This document shows, one piece after another, positions 9,158 to 18,914 of a stretch of 64,000 nt of DNA (position 1 is the stretch's first letter; each line of letters starts with the position of its first letter). Origin of the DNA: Vacuolonema iberomarrocanum LEGE 07170 (GTDB taxonomy: Bacteria > Cyanobacteriota > Cyanobacteriia > Elainellales > Elainellaceae); the NCBI GenBank assembly GCA_015207365.1, contig JADEXA010000009.1, positions 62,001-126,000 on the forward strand, written 5' to 3'. The notes below the pieces were generated by a model that saw nothing but the letters and a program-made list of their open reading frames with translations, was not told the DNA's origin and searched no databases. The position numbers and the translations under genes were made by a program.

Positions 9158-12100
9158 TTGCTGAAATCTCTCGAAAGGTCTCTCCGCAAAGCCATCGGAA
9201 CCGTACCCATCCAGACGGTTTTGGTATTGCCGTTCATCTTGCAGGTGATTGGCATCGTCGGTTTGGTTGCCTATCTCTCCTACCGTAGTGGGCAACGGTC
9301 TATCGAAGAATTGGCATTTGAGTTGACGGAGGAGGTCTCGGAGCGGGTGAGCGATCGCCTCAACTCTTTTTTGGAAACCCCCCACCAATTGATCGCGCTA
9401 AATCGGCGCTCTATCGAAGCGGAGTTACTGGCAACCGATAGCAACACTCCGTTGCAACTGGATCGCTATATCCCCCCTTTCCTGCGTCAGATTCAAACCT
9501 TCAAAACGCCAAATTCTGTTGGGTTGACCCTCGCGGATGGCAGATATCTTTCCGTTGAGCAAGGTATTTCCAGTCAGACTGAGGCTTATACGCTGACCCG
9601 CTGCGATGCGCTTGCCCCCTGCCAGGTTTATCGCTATCAGTTGTCTGGTGAGCGGGGCGATGCATCGTCTAGCGCAGAGCCCAACCTAGAGCTCTTGCAG
9701 ATGTTGACCCCCTACAATGCCAAGCAGCTTCCTCCCTATCGGGTTGGTTCGCAGGTAGACCAACCCAGTTGGACGCCTATCTATCCAGCACAGGGCATAG
9801 CAGAGTCGGCATTTTCTGCGGTTGCTCCTATTCGTGTCGATAATCAATTGATCGGAGTCCTGGAATCGGAAATTACCTTAAGCCAGATCAGCACCTTCCT
9901 CAGTCGCTTGGAGATTGCGAGGGCAGGGCAAGTGTTCATTATGGAGCGATCGGGAGATCTGGTCGCAACCTCTACGTTGGAAGCGCCCTTTTTGAAGTTG
10001 CCAGGGGAACCCGTCCGGCGATTACAAGCAGATGCCAGCACCAATCCTCTGACTCGGGCTGTGGTCGAGACACTGCAACAACGGCAGACAGAGCTTGATC
10101 ATATGCACTATGTTGAGTACTTCGAGTTGACTCACGACCATGTAGACACTGGATTGTTTGCCAAACGGTATTTTGTTGAAGTGTTTCCCTATAAGGATCA
10201 GTATGGTTTGGACTGGCTGGTCGTGGTCGTACTGCCAGCCACTGAGTTCGTGGGGGAGCTGCGTGAGAATGTGCGCCAGACCTTCATTTGGTCTGGTTTG
10301 GCGCTGTTGGGGGCGATCGCGATTGGCGTCTACACAACGCGCTGGATCGCTCGCCCGATTCTAGGCTTGCGAGATTCTGCCAATCGCCTCGCGCGAGGGG
10401 AATCCACAATCGACATTCCATCAACGCCGATTTTGGAAGTGCGTCAGCTTGCGTTTTCTTTCCGCGAAATGGCTAACCAGTTGCAGCTATCGCTCGAAGA
10501 ATTGCAGGCGCTGAATCAGGATTTAACCCAGGAGCGTACCCAGATTGAGCATTTTTTGAATGCGATTCCTGTAGGGATTGCCATTCATCAGCCAAATGGC
10601 AAAATTACTTATTTCAACCGTCAGGCGATGGAGTTACTGGGGGTTGACCATATTTCTGATATTCCCATTGAGAAAATGGCGGCGAGCTATCAGATTTATG
10701 TGGCAGGCGGCAACGAGCTTTATCCCGCTGAGCGCTTGCCAGCCTTCCGCGCGCTTAATGGCGAATGCTGCTTTGTCGAGGATATGGAAATTTTGCGGGG
10801 GAACCTGCGCATCACCGTAGAGATGCGGGCCACGCCCATCTACTCTGAGGTCAACGTGGTTACCCATGCCATTGTGGCGTTTCAAGACATCACCCAGCGC
10901 AAAGATGCTGAAAAGGTGTTGACCGACTACAACCAGGAGCTAACGGCTGAGGTTGAAAAGCGAACCCAATCGCTACAACTGGAGGTGCGAGAGAGATTGC
11001 AGATAGAAGGGGCGTTGCGGCAGCGAGAGTCAACCTTGGGAGCCATTCTGACGGCTATCCCTGATTTGCTTCTACGAATGACAGCAGACGGGCGATACAT
11101 CGAATTCATCAGCTCTGGAGAGGTGCGAACGGTTAGCCTGACGCCCGACCTGACGGGCCATCATCTGACGGAAGTGCTTCCGCCTGACCTTGCCGAGCGA
11201 CGACGACGGGGAATTCAACAGGCGATCGCTACTAACGAGATTCAAATCGACGAGTATCAGGTCGAAATCAACGGAGAGGTGCGTTGTGAAGAGAGCCGCA
11301 TCATCAAGATTTCGAAAGATGAGGTACTGGTTATGGTGCGAGATATTAGCGATCGCAAGCGAACCGAAGCCGCTCTCAAACAAAGTGAAACCCAAAATCT
11401 CGCTATCCTTAGGGCCATTCCAGACTTGATGTTCCGCCTCCGTCGCGACGGTATTTGTCTGGGCTATGTCCGCACTAGCACGCTGACCGATTTACTACCC
11501 CCTGATTTCAATCCCGTTGGGAAAGACCTGTTAGATGTTTTGCCAGCGGAGATTTTGGAGCGCGAACTGAGTGCCATGCATCGGGCCCTGGAGACCCAGC
11601 AACTTCAGGTGTATGAACAGGAAAATTTTGTGGGGGGCCGCTTCCAATATGAAGAAGTGCGGGTTATTCCTTCCGGTGATGATGAAGCGCTATTTTTAGT
11701 GCGAGATATTAGCGATCGCCGACGCGTCGAACGCGAACTGCGCCTCGCTAACTTGCGTCTGGAGCAACTGGCACAAACAGATAGCCTCACAGGGGTTGCC
11801 AATCGTCGTCACTTTGAAGATCGCCTGCAACAAGCCTGGGATTCCCTGTTGATTGAGCAACATCCTCTGTCTTTATTGCTATTTGATGTCGATTTTTTCA
11901 AACGGTACAACGATACCTATGGACACCAGACAGGAGATGAATGCTTAATCCGGTTGACTGAAGTCGCGCAGCAAGTCATTCGCCAACCTGCCGATCTCAT
12001 CGCCCGCTACGGTGGCGAAGAATTTATCATCATCCTGCCTTATGCCGACATGCAAGAGGCGGCCCAAGTGGCCGAGCGGTTATGCGACGCCGTGCGACAA

Positions 12101-12301
12101 CTCAAGATTCCTCACAATGCCTCGGGGGTTAGTGAATATGTCACGATCAGTGTGGGTGTGAGTAGCGTGATTCCCAGTCCTAGCCTTACCTCAGACCTGC
12201 TCATTCGCCAGGCGGATGATGCCCTTTACACGGCCAAGCAGCAGGGGCGCGATCGCTCCGTTGTCTTCGACTATCAAACCCGACGAAACAGATACAATTA
12301 A
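9158..12301 (+). CDS. Membrane diguanylate cyclase: dCache-HAMP-PAS-PAS-PAS-GGDEF
   Basis: A 1047-residue sensor. Transmembrane helix at about 20-41, extracytoplasmic sensor region (dCache type) about 50-365, second helix about 375-395, HAMP to about 450, then three PAS-like domains (about 465-590, 625-740, 745-870; the last two each end in VRDISDRKR/VRDISDRRR), then GGDEF about 880-1045. The active-site loop is RYGGEEFIIILP near residue 952, so c-di-GMP synthesis is expected. The inhibitory RxxD site before it reads QPAD, so product inhibition may be absent. No EAL domain. The start is TTG at 9158 with no ATG nearby, so the N-terminus is uncertain. Confidence 0.87.
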   Translation: MLKSLERSLRKAIGTVPIQTVLVLPFILQVIGIVGLVAYLSYRSGQRSIEELAFELTEEVSERVSDRLNSFLETPHQLIALNRRSIEAELLATDSNTPLQLDRYIPPFLRQIQTFKTPNSVGLTLADGRYLSVEQGISSQTEAYTLTRCDALAPCQVYRYQLSGERGDASSSAEPNLELLQMLTPYNAKQLPPYRVGSQVDQPSWTPIYPAQGIAESAFSAVAPIRVDNQLIGVLESEITLSQISTFLSRLEIARAGQVFIMERSGDLVATSTLEAPFLKLPGEPVRRLQADASTNPLTRAVVETLQQRQTELDHMHYVEYFELTHDHVDTGLFAKRYFVEVFPYKDQYGLDWLVVVVLPATEFVGELRENVRQTFIWSGLALLGAIAIGVYTTRWIARPILGLRDSANRLARGESTIDIPSTPILEVRQLAFSFREMANQLQLSLEELQALNQDLTQERTQIEHFLNAIPVGIAIHQPNGKITYFNRQAMELLGVDHISDIPIEKMAASYQIYVAGGNELYPAERLPAFRALNGECCFVEDMEILRGNLRITVEMRATPIYSEVNVVTHAIVAFQDITQRKDAEKVLTDYNQELTAEVEKRTQSLQLEVRERLQIEGALRQRESTLGAILTAIPDLLLRMTADGRYIEFISSGEVRTVSLTPDLTGHHLTEVLPPDLAERRRRGIQQAIATNEIQIDEYQVEINGEVRCEESRIIKISKDEVLVMVRDISDRKRTEAALKQSETQNLAILRAIPDLMFRLRRDGICLGYVRTSTLTDLLPPDFNPVGKDLLDVLPAEILERELSAMHRALETQQLQVYEQENFVGGRFQYEEVRVIPSGDDEALFLVRDISDRRRVERELRLANLRLEQLAQTDSLTGVANRRHFEDRLQQAWDSLLIEQHPLSLLLFDVDFFKRYNDTYGHQTGDECLIRLTEVAQQVIRQPADLIARYGGEEFIIILPYADMQEAAQVAERLCDAVRQLKIPHNASGVSEYVTISVGVSSVIPSPSLTSDLLIRQADDALYTAKQQGRDRSVVFDYQTRRNRYN

Positions 12302-12330
12302 TCCTCACTCTACGAAAATCAAACCCCAAG

Positions 12331-12371
12331 CATTTCTTGAACGCCTTGCAGCGCGAGGCGTTCAAGAAATG
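12331..12371. repeat. Palindrome after the diguanylate cyclase gene
   Basis: Arms CATTTCTTGAACGCCT and AGGCGTTCAAGAAATG around TGCAGCGCG. The preceding CTCTACGAAAATCAAACCCC resembles the flank of the palindrome at 59159-59209 (CTCTACAAAAACCAAAACCC), so both may share an outer module while their cores differ. Confidence 0.8.
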
Positions 12372-12435
12372 GTCTGTCCTAATCTCAATGTTTAAGGCTA
12401 GATCTGGACTCACACTAAATCCGCATTAGAAAACT

Positions 12436-12523
12436 GGACTTACGCATTTGTTGATTTTGTGGCCGCGTCGCGGCCACAAAATCAACAAATTTACTCAGGA
12501 TTACGCAAGTTTTGCGTAAGTCC
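12436..12523. repeat. Palindromic element, family D copy 3
   Basis: Begins GGACTTACGCATTTGTTGA, with the inner palindrome TTGATTTTGTGGCCGCG around a T, and ends GATTACGCAAG TTTTGCGTAAGTCC. The outer GGACTTACGCA/TGCGTAAGTCC ends are inverted repeats, and the right module is itself a small hairpin. Confidence 0.9.
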
Positions 12524-12537
12524 TGGAAAACCATTTA

Positions 12538-12632
12538 TATAGCGCTATGCGCGTTAGTTAAGTACGGTTGTGTGGGGCGCGCCGCGCCCCACACAACCGT
12601 TGCTGTGCTTAATGCGGTTGCACACCGCTATA
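12538..12632. repeat. Palindromic element, family A copy 2
   Basis: 95 nt, identical to copy 1 except one base. Its terminal TATA also forms the start of the next palindrome (12629-12678). Confidence 0.95.
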
Positions 12633-12678
12633 TTTTTTGTGAGAGGTTTGTTCTAAAAAGCCTCTCACAAAAAATATA
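12629..12678. repeat. AT-rich hairpin abutting family A copy 2
   Basis: Perfect 18-bp arms TATATTTTTTGTGAGAGG and complement around a 14-nt loop (TTTGTTCTAAAAAG). It shares TATA with the end of the family A element. It might be an older palindrome next to which the A element arrived. Confidence 0.85.
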
Positions 12679-12834
12679 TTGGGGGTCTGCTACTCGGATT
12701 TGATCTGAGAATTCTTGAGCAAACCCAACAAAACGTAGGTGACCGTAAAGAGGATGGCACAATGAAAAGACAGCCGCGACCTGGCTGCGCGGCCAGCCCT
12801 CAGGTTTATTGCCCTACCTAGATTTTGTTGGACT

Positions 12835-15243
12835 ATGCAACTGACTCCCGATGCCCCCGATGCGGCGATCGCTCCTCCCCAAGTTGCCACTAACCAGACG
12901 CTCTCCCTGGATGTGGGTGGCATGAAATGTGCCGGGTGTGTGCGGGCCGTGGAAAAGACCTTACTGCAGCAACCGGGGGTTGTGGCGGCGACTGTGAATT
13001 TGGTGACCGAAGCCGCCCTGGTGGAATGCGAACCAACGGCAGACCCAACGGCCATGGCAGCTCAATTGACCGAAACGGGTTTTCCGGCTCAGGTGCGCTG
13101 GGTGTCGGGGCAAGAGAGCAATACGGCGGGTGATGCCGCAAAGCTGGAGCGACATCGTAAGGAAGCACGGGAGCGCAATCAACAGTTAGCGATCGCGGTT
13201 GCCCTGCTGGTGCTGTCCTTCATTGGGCATTTGCAATATTTTGGCTTGGCGGTTCCGGGATTAAGCAACATTGGCTTTCATGCTGCCCTGGCGACGTTGG
13301 CACTGCTGTTTCCCGGTCGCTCGATTTTGGTCGATGGCTGGCAGGGTGTGCGCCACAATCTGCCCAACATGAATACCTTGGTAGGGTTAGGGGTGCTGAC
13401 GGCCTATGGCACAAGCTTGGTCGCGCTCGTATTCCCATCGTTGGGATGGGAATGCTTTTTTGATGAACCCGTCATGCTGGTGGGGGTCATTTTGTTGGGG
13501 CGATCGCTAGAGCAACGGGCACGCAGTCGGGCGGCGGATTCTCTGAACGCGTTGGTAGCGCTCCAACCAGCCCAGGCACGGCTGATTAGCGCACCCAATA
13601 GTGAGCAGGAGGGCATCAGTATTCCGGCTGAGCAAATACGGGTTGGGGAATGGCTGCGCGTCTTACCCGGCGAGAAGATCCCAGTTGATGGCGCGGTGGT
13701 TGATGGGCAAACCACCATCGATGAGGCCATGCTCACTGGAGAATCTACGCCTGTTCTGAAACAGCCGGGGGATCTTGTTGCGGCGGGAACCTTAAATTTG
13801 ACCGGGGCGATCGCCCTCCAGACAAGCCGTACGGGTAAAGACACCACCCTGGCACAAATCATTCAACTGGTAGAAACGGCGCAGACGCGAAAAGCACCGA
13901 TTCAGAGATTGGCCGATGTGATTGCGGGGTACTTCACCTATGGCGTTTTGACCATTGCTGCCCTAACCTTCACGTTTTGGTATTTCATTGGCACGCATCT
14001 GTGGCGCGATCGCCTGCTAGCGCTAGGGGAGCAACTCCACTTCTGGGGGCATCATGCCGGACATTTGGCCATAGCAACGCCCGAATTTTCGCCGTTGCTT
14101 CTGAGTGTGAAACTGGCGATCGCCACGCTGGTCATTGCCTGCCCCTGCGCACTAGGACTGGCAACTCCGACAGCCATCCTCGTGGGCTCAGGGGTTGGAG
14201 CCGAACGGGGCTTACTGATTCGGGGAGGGGATGTACTGGAACGTGCCCACAATTTGCAAACACTAGTATTCGACAAAACCGGAACCCTCACGAGCGGACA
14301 CCCCACTGTCACCGACTGCCTGCCCTTCACGGACGATTTAACCGCAGAGCAACTGCTGCAACTGGCGGCCACGGTCGAAAGCGGCACCCAACATCCCTTG
14401 GCGATCGCCCTCCAGCAAGAAGCCGATCGGCGGGAGCTGTCCCGACTTCCGGCACAAGACTTCCAGACGGCGGCAGGGCTTGGCGTTTCTGCCCAGATCA
14501 ACGACACTCAGGTCGTCTTAGGAACAGATAACTGGTTGCAGCAGCAGGGAGTCCAGTTACCAGAGGATGCGCAGTCCCAAGCCGAAGCTCTGGCGGTCGA
14601 AGGTAAAACCGTCATCTATATCGGGCAAGCCCAGGTGCTGATCGGACTAATTGCTGTAATGGATACGCTGCGCCCCGATGCCGCTACAGCGCTGGCGACC
14701 TTAGAGAAGCAGGGCATTGCGGTGAAGTTGTTGACGGGCGATCGCCCGTCAACTGCCGCGGCCATTGCCCAGGCTCTCAACCTTCCCGAAACGGCTGTGA
14801 AGGCGGGTGTTTCCCCTGCTGAGAAAGCAGAATTTATCACCCAATGGCAACGGGAGGGTCAGCGTGTAGGAATGGTGGGCGATGGCATCAATGATGCCCC
14901 GGCATTGGCGGCGGCTGATGTGAGCCTGGCCCTGCACTCTGGCACGGATGCTGCTATCGAAACTGCAGACATTGTACTGATCCATGATCGCCTAGCTGAT
15001 GTGGTTGCGGCGCTTACCCTCAGCCGCGCCACCTTCCGCACCATTCGCCAAAATCTTTTCTGGGCCCTGGGATACAACATCCTCGCGATTCCTGTTGCGG
15101 CTGGGGCGTTGCTTCCCTCGTCTGGGATTTTGCTCAGCCCTTCCCTGGCCGGGGCACTGATGGCATTAAGTTCCGTCAGTGTTGTAACAAATTCTTTGCT
15201 ATTGCGAAGAGCGCTGCCAAATGTGGGTACCCTACACTCGTAG
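12835..15243 (+). CDS. Copper-type P1B ATPase (CtaA/PacS/CopA-like)
   Basis: An 802-residue heavy-metal pump. The N-terminal HMA domain has the metal site GGMKCAGCVRAVE (about residues 28-40). Membrane helices surround the ion-binding CPCALG motif (about 435). The phosphorylation site DKTGTLT is at about 480, and GDGIND of the hinge is near 680. The CPC motif and MxCxxC site point to Cu(I). In cyanobacteria such pumps bring copper to plastocyanin and cytochrome oxidase (CtaA in the plasma membrane, PacS in thylakoids); the N-terminal sequence looks more like CtaA, but I cannot decide between them. ATG start. The gene is preceded by a run of four palindromes and has no obvious copper operator. 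Confidence 0.92.
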   Translation: MQLTPDAPDAAIAPPQVATNQTLSLDVGGMKCAGCVRAVEKTLLQQPGVVAATVNLVTEAALVECEPTADPTAMAAQLTETGFPAQVRWVSGQESNTAGDAAKLERHRKEARERNQQLAIAVALLVLSFIGHLQYFGLAVPGLSNIGFHAALATLALLFPGRSILVDGWQGVRHNLPNMNTLVGLGVLTAYGTSLVALVFPSLGWECFFDEPVMLVGVILLGRSLEQRARSRAADSLNALVALQPAQARLISAPNSEQEGISIPAEQIRVGEWLRVLPGEKIPVDGAVVDGQTTIDEAMLTGESTPVLKQPGDLVAAGTLNLTGAIALQTSRTGKDTTLAQIIQLVETAQTRKAPIQRLADVIAGYFTYGVLTIAALTFTFWYFIGTHLWRDRLLALGEQLHFWGHHAGHLAIATPEFSPLLLSVKLAIATLVIACPCALGLATPTAILVGSGVGAERGLLIRGGDVLERAHNLQTLVFDKTGTLTSGHPTVTDCLPFTDDLTAEQLLQLAATVESGTQHPLAIALQQEADRRELSRLPAQDFQTAAGLGVSAQINDTQVVLGTDNWLQQQGVQLPEDAQSQAEALAVEGKTVIYIGQAQVLIGLIAVMDTLRPDAATALATLEKQGIAVKLLTGDRPSTAAAIAQALNLPETAVKAGVSPAEKAEFITQWQREGQRVGMVGDGINDAPALAAADVSLALHSGTDAAIETADIVLIHDRLADVVAALTLSRATFRTIRQNLFWALGYNILAIPVAAGALLPSSGILLSPSLAGALMALSSVSVVTNSLLLRRALPNVGTLHS

Positions 15244-15576
15244 AGTCACTATGCCTTCTGTTGTTGTACAGTATGTCGTTCATCTCAGGTGGTGTCGTGC
15301 ATCTCGGGTGAAAGTGAGGGCGATCGCGATTCCCTCAGCTGGTTGCTAAGTTGCCTACGAACATTTCAGTTATCGCCTCAACTGTTGATCTCGACAGCCT
15401 TTTCTGAGGCACCCTATGCTACGTTGAGTCCGGTTTGATGTAGTCGAGCAATCCAGCCATTCATCATAAGATTGCATAGCCCGATCCAGTGTGGAACGAC
15501 TAAACTAGACGATCAGGAGAAATTCATCAAATCCTCTACCCATTCCTCACTCTAGCGTCCTGCCACTTATTACCGC
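15244..15576. other. Intergenic region (about 330 bp) before the FHA gene
   Basis: No gene or long palindrome seen. The last 60 bp are T/C-rich and lead into the ATG of the FHA gene at 15577 without a strong ribosome binding site. Confidence 0.5.
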
Positions 15577-16158
15577 ATGTCATCTTCTGCCTCTCGTCAC
15601 AACCACCTCCTCATCGTCGAAGACAATAAAGGTCGGCGAGAATACACGCTGGATGGCTCCATCTACTCTATCGGACGTGATCCCAAGTGTGACATTCGCC
15701 TGGTTTCTCAGTTTGTCTCCCGCCGCCATGCCACATTGGTACAGTTGCCCAACGAAGATGGAAGCTACTACTATCGCATCGTTGATGGCAATCTAAAAGG
15801 TCGTCCCAGTGCAAATGGTTTGCTGATCAATGGGCGTAAACTCCAGGCCCATGACCTGGAGGACGAAGATAAGATTATTTTTGGCCCGAATGTCTACGCT
15901 GTCTACTATTTGTTAAAGCGAGATGCTATCTCCACGGTTCCACCCGATGAGTTTGACATCACCCTCATTAGCCCAAACATGGTTGGTGACCCTGAAGACG
16001 CGTCTGCAGAAGAAGCCGAAATCGATGAGTATGACGATGATGATGAGAACGGCGTAACCTTTTTCCCTAATGGGGCGCGTCGAGAGTCAGATGAATCGAT
16101 GGATAGCGAAGATTTCAAAGCATCTGAGGCCGATTTATACGAAACCGATGAAGCGTAG
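15577..16158 (+). CDS. FHA-domain protein
   Basis: 193 residues. The FHA domain occupies about residues 9-115, with the phosphothreonine-binding motifs SIGRDPKCDI, VSRRHATL and SANGLLINGRKL. The remaining C-terminal tail is strongly acidic (runs of D and E, about 125-193) with no folded domain visible. FHA domains bind phosphothreonine peptides, and a Ser/Thr kinase gene begins 58 bp downstream on the same strand, so the protein is a plausible target or adaptor of that kinase. This pairing is an inference from neighbourhood. Confidence 0.9.
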   Translation: MSSSASRHNHLLIVEDNKGRREYTLDGSIYSIGRDPKCDIRLVSQFVSRRHATLVQLPNEDGSYYYRIVDGNLKGRPSANGLLINGRKLQAHDLEDEDKIIFGPNVYAVYYLLKRDAISTVPPDEFDITLISPNMVGDPEDASAEEAEIDEYDDDDENGVTFFPNGARRESDESMDSEDFKASEADLYETDEA

Positions 16159-16216
16159 GAACGGCGGATAGGCAAGGCTAGAGTTTGTTGGTGTTTTAGT
16201 GTGAGGCGATCGCCCC

Positions 16217-17527
16217 ATGCCCAGCTCTGGTCAACAGATTTGCGAGCGGTATCTGCTACAACGGCGGTTTGGCAACACCGCTGCCAGTCGCCAAACCTGG
16301 TTAGCCCTCGATGCTCATCACCACGACAAGCCCGTTATTCTCAAACTGCTGGCCTTCCATCCACAAATGCAACTGGAAGAGTTGAAGCTGTTTGAGCGAG
16401 AAGCCCAAATCCTTCAATCCCTCGACCATCCTCAGATTCCCAACTATCACGATTACTTCTCAGACGAGCAGGATGTGCTGTGGTTTGGGCTGGTGCAGGA
16501 TTATATCCCTGGTGTCTCTCTGCAAGAGCGCCTGCATCGCGGCGATATATTTTCCGAGGCTGATGTGCAGCACATTGCTCTCTGCCTGCTGCACATTCTG
16601 AACTATCTCCATCAACAAGAGCCACCCGTTCTGCATCGGGATATTAAACCCAGCAACATCATCTGGGGCGAGGACGATCAGCTCTATCTTATTGACTTTG
16701 GCGCGGTACAAAACCAGGCAGCCCTCACAGGCGTAACCTTTACGGTGGTGGGGTCTTCAGGCTATGCTCCGCTGGAGCAGTTTTGGGGACGAGCCGTGCC
16801 GTCCTCAGACCTCTATGCTTTGGGTGCCACCCTGATTCATCTCCTATCGGGTATTTCGCCTATCGACCTACCCCAGCAAAACGGGCGTCTGCAATTGCCT
16901 GAGGCCGTAGCGGTCACCCCCTTTTTCAGAGCTTGGATTGAAAAGCTAGTAGACCCCATTCAAGAAAAGCGGTTTGCTACAGCTAATGAAGCCCTAGACA
17001 GTTTGCAACAGCAGACCTTACCCAAACCCCCTGCTCCCCTGCGCCGGGTTCCAAAACCTCAAGTTTCTGACATCATAATTCGCCGTAACCTGACATCCAG
17101 ATCGATTGTGATTCCAATATTCGGTGGGGGCAATGTTGCGGGTTATGGATGTGCAATAGGTTGTTGGACGCTATTGTTGAGTACTTTCGTTGGTACTTTT
17201 CTTGGTTTGTACTTTGGCCTGTCGGGTGGTTTTGCACTCGCAGGTGGCATCACGCTGCTCGTCTTAGGATTTTCGTTAGGGCAAAAGACGGAGATTGGTC
17301 TGAAGCGCGATCGCCTTTCAATCCGCCGTAAATTTTGTGGAATTCTATTCCGCAAGCGTTTCTTGCTCCGCAAAGATATTTTGGGCGTATTCTGGCTACA
17401 GTCCAACTTGTCTAATGGACTTGTTGTCCGCACTGAAAATGAATCGCTTCGTTTGCGGAGCGGACTATCTGACCAGGAATGTTTGTGGCTAGTGCAGGAA
17501 CTTCAGGATTGGTTGCAGGATCGTTAA
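16217..17527 (+). CDS. Ser/Thr protein kinase with C-terminal membrane anchor
   Basis: 436 residues. The kinase domain spans about 8-262: ATP-lysine in KPVILKLLAF, catalytic loop LHRDIKPSNIIW, metal-binding LIDFGAVQ, and the activation segment GSSGYAPLEQF. The glycine-rich loop is degenerate (RRFGNTAAS). All catalytic residues are present, so activity is expected. After a proline-rich linker come two hydrophobic stretches (about 300-350), then a short cytosolic tail of about 85 residues. The start is ATG at 16217. It belongs to the PknB-like kinases abundant in cyanobacteria; the paired FHA gene just upstream suggests a signalling unit. Confidence 0.9.
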   Translation: MPSSGQQICERYLLQRRFGNTAASRQTWLALDAHHHDKPVILKLLAFHPQMQLEELKLFEREAQILQSLDHPQIPNYHDYFSDEQDVLWFGLVQDYIPGVSLQERLHRGDIFSEADVQHIALCLLHILNYLHQQEPPVLHRDIKPSNIIWGEDDQLYLIDFGAVQNQAALTGVTFTVVGSSGYAPLEQFWGRAVPSSDLYALGATLIHLLSGISPIDLPQQNGRLQLPEAVAVTPFFRAWIEKLVDPIQEKRFATANEALDSLQQQTLPKPPAPLRRVPKPQVSDIIIRRNLTSRSIVIPIFGGGNVAGYGCAIGCWTLLLSTFVGTFLGLYFGLSGGFALAGGITLLVLGFSLGQKTEIGLKRDRLSIRRKFCGILFRKRFLLRKDILGVFWLQSNLSNGLVVRTENESLRLRSGLSDQECLWLVQELQDWLQDR

Positions 17528-17933
17528 CAGCGCTTCAAAATGTTTGTTCTCAAGCGATCGCCGCATCATCTGCACTTATCAAAAGCAGATATCAAGTTAA
17601 ATTTTGGTAAACCATTGTGTTTTATCGCCACTCTCTTATTAGTCTGGTGACAGAATTAGTGTGTTTCGCAACAGGGTCATCACGTATAAACAATTGTTGA
17701 TAGGGCAGATAGCTAACATTTAATTTAGAACAATCAATCTCTTAGTACCTTGGAAATTACGCTTTAAAGCACCTGTCTACAGCACAGTTTGGCCTAATCT
17801 GTTAAGTATGAAAGAGGATTCTGCAAAGCTTAATTTACGCTGTACTTCGTTGCTATCTGTATTTACCAATCAACAGACTTCAAAGTACTCAGGAATCTAG
17901 ACAATCTAGACGACTAAAAAATCCAACAAAATA
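17528..17933. other. AT-rich intergenic region (about 400 bp)
   Basis: More AT-rich than the coding neighbours; no gene or strong palindrome seen. It separates the kinase from the FecR gene and probably contains the promoter of the latter. Confidence 0.5.
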
Positions 17934-18857
17934 ATGACCAAAAATTCTGTCGTGTGTTGCGCAAAGTCAAGCGCTGCAGGCGGTTGTTGTGTGTCTCAAT
18001 TACAACCCCTTCGCAGTCTCACGAGAACAATGACGGTTCTGGTTTCCACAACCCTCCTTCTTGGCGCAGGTTTCAGTTCTATTGCAGCAGCCCAAACAAG
18101 TGGGCGATGGCTAGAGGTCAGCCGCATTTCGGGCAGTGTCACCTACCAACGGAGCGGGAGTCGGGCGGCACGGGTGGGCGATCGCTTGGAAGCCCCGGGC
18201 CATGGAGTGAGTACTGCCGATCGGGCCAGCACAACCCTTGCACTGGATACGGCCATTGGCTCCATCAACGTTGCGGCCAATACAGAAGTTTGGATTCAGC
18301 AATTAGCGATCGCCAGTGATGGTGGACGGATCACCATCTTGGATGTGCCGCGAGGACAGGCTCGAATCCAGGTACGGACATTTACGAATCCATCTTCTCG
18401 GTTGGAGTTGCATACCCCCAGCGGCGTTGCTGCGGTACGTGGGACTGACTTTGGCATTATCGTCTCCGATGATGGCAGAACGGCTATTGGCACGGATGAG
18501 GGAGCTGTAGAAGCCAGTGCCCAGGGTGTTAGGGTAATTGTGGAACCAGATTTTGCCTCGGTGATTCGTCCGGGTGAACCCCCCAGTGAACCGCAGCCCC
18601 TCGATCGCGAATTAGCCCTTCAGGTCGTCAACCTGACTCGTCGCGGCGATCAGATTAATTTGGAGGGGCGCATCAACCCGACCAATCAACTTCTGTTTAA
18701 TGGAGAAGACGTGCCAGTACGGCGAACCGGATACTTCCGTACGAGCGTTTCTCTCCCTCCGCTTCGGCGCTTGGAATTGACTGTTCAAAATCCCCTGGGA
18801 GAGGAGCGGACGTACCGTTTTCCTTCCTGGCGGGTTGATGACCCAGATCGTAACTAA
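17934..18857 (+). CDS. Secreted FecR-domain protein
   Basis: 307 residues. A signal peptide lies around residues 28-54 (RTMTVLVSTTLLLGAGFSS, then AAAQ). The FecR domain follows at about 60-180, ending in the typical TPSGVAAVRGTDFGI. A proline-rich linker (PPSEPQPLD) and a short beta-rich C-terminal domain follow. The first ATG at 17934 gives a positively charged n-region; ATG at 18030 is an alternative start. FecR-type proteins in cyanobacteria often sit next to CHASE2 sensor genes, as here (18915), which suggests an extracytoplasmic ligand or surface-signalling role rather than iron sensing. Function is not established. Confidence 0.85.
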   Translation: MTKNSVVCCAKSSAAGGCCVSQLQPLRSLTRTMTVLVSTTLLLGAGFSSIAAAQTSGRWLEVSRISGSVTYQRSGSRAARVGDRLEAPGHGVSTADRASTTLALDTAIGSINVAANTEVWIQQLAIASDGGRITILDVPRGQARIQVRTFTNPSSRLELHTPSGVAAVRGTDFGIIVSDDGRTAIGTDEGAVEASAQGVRVIVEPDFASVIRPGEPPSEPQPLDRELALQVVNLTRRGDQINLEGRINPTNQLLFNGEDVPVRRTGYFRTSVSLPPLRRLELTVQNPLGEERTYRFPSWRVDDPDRN

Positions 18858-18914
18858 TCGCTGTTTGAGGCACTGATCAAACGTAATAAACCTCTGTTCA
18901 CTAAGGATCCAGAT

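Noticed and set aside
12756..12821. Short frame MKRQPRPGCAASPQVYCPT before the copper ATPase gene
   Set aside because: It has only about 20 codons and lacks a ribosome binding site; a copper-responsive leader peptide is tempting because of two cysteines, but nothing else supports it.
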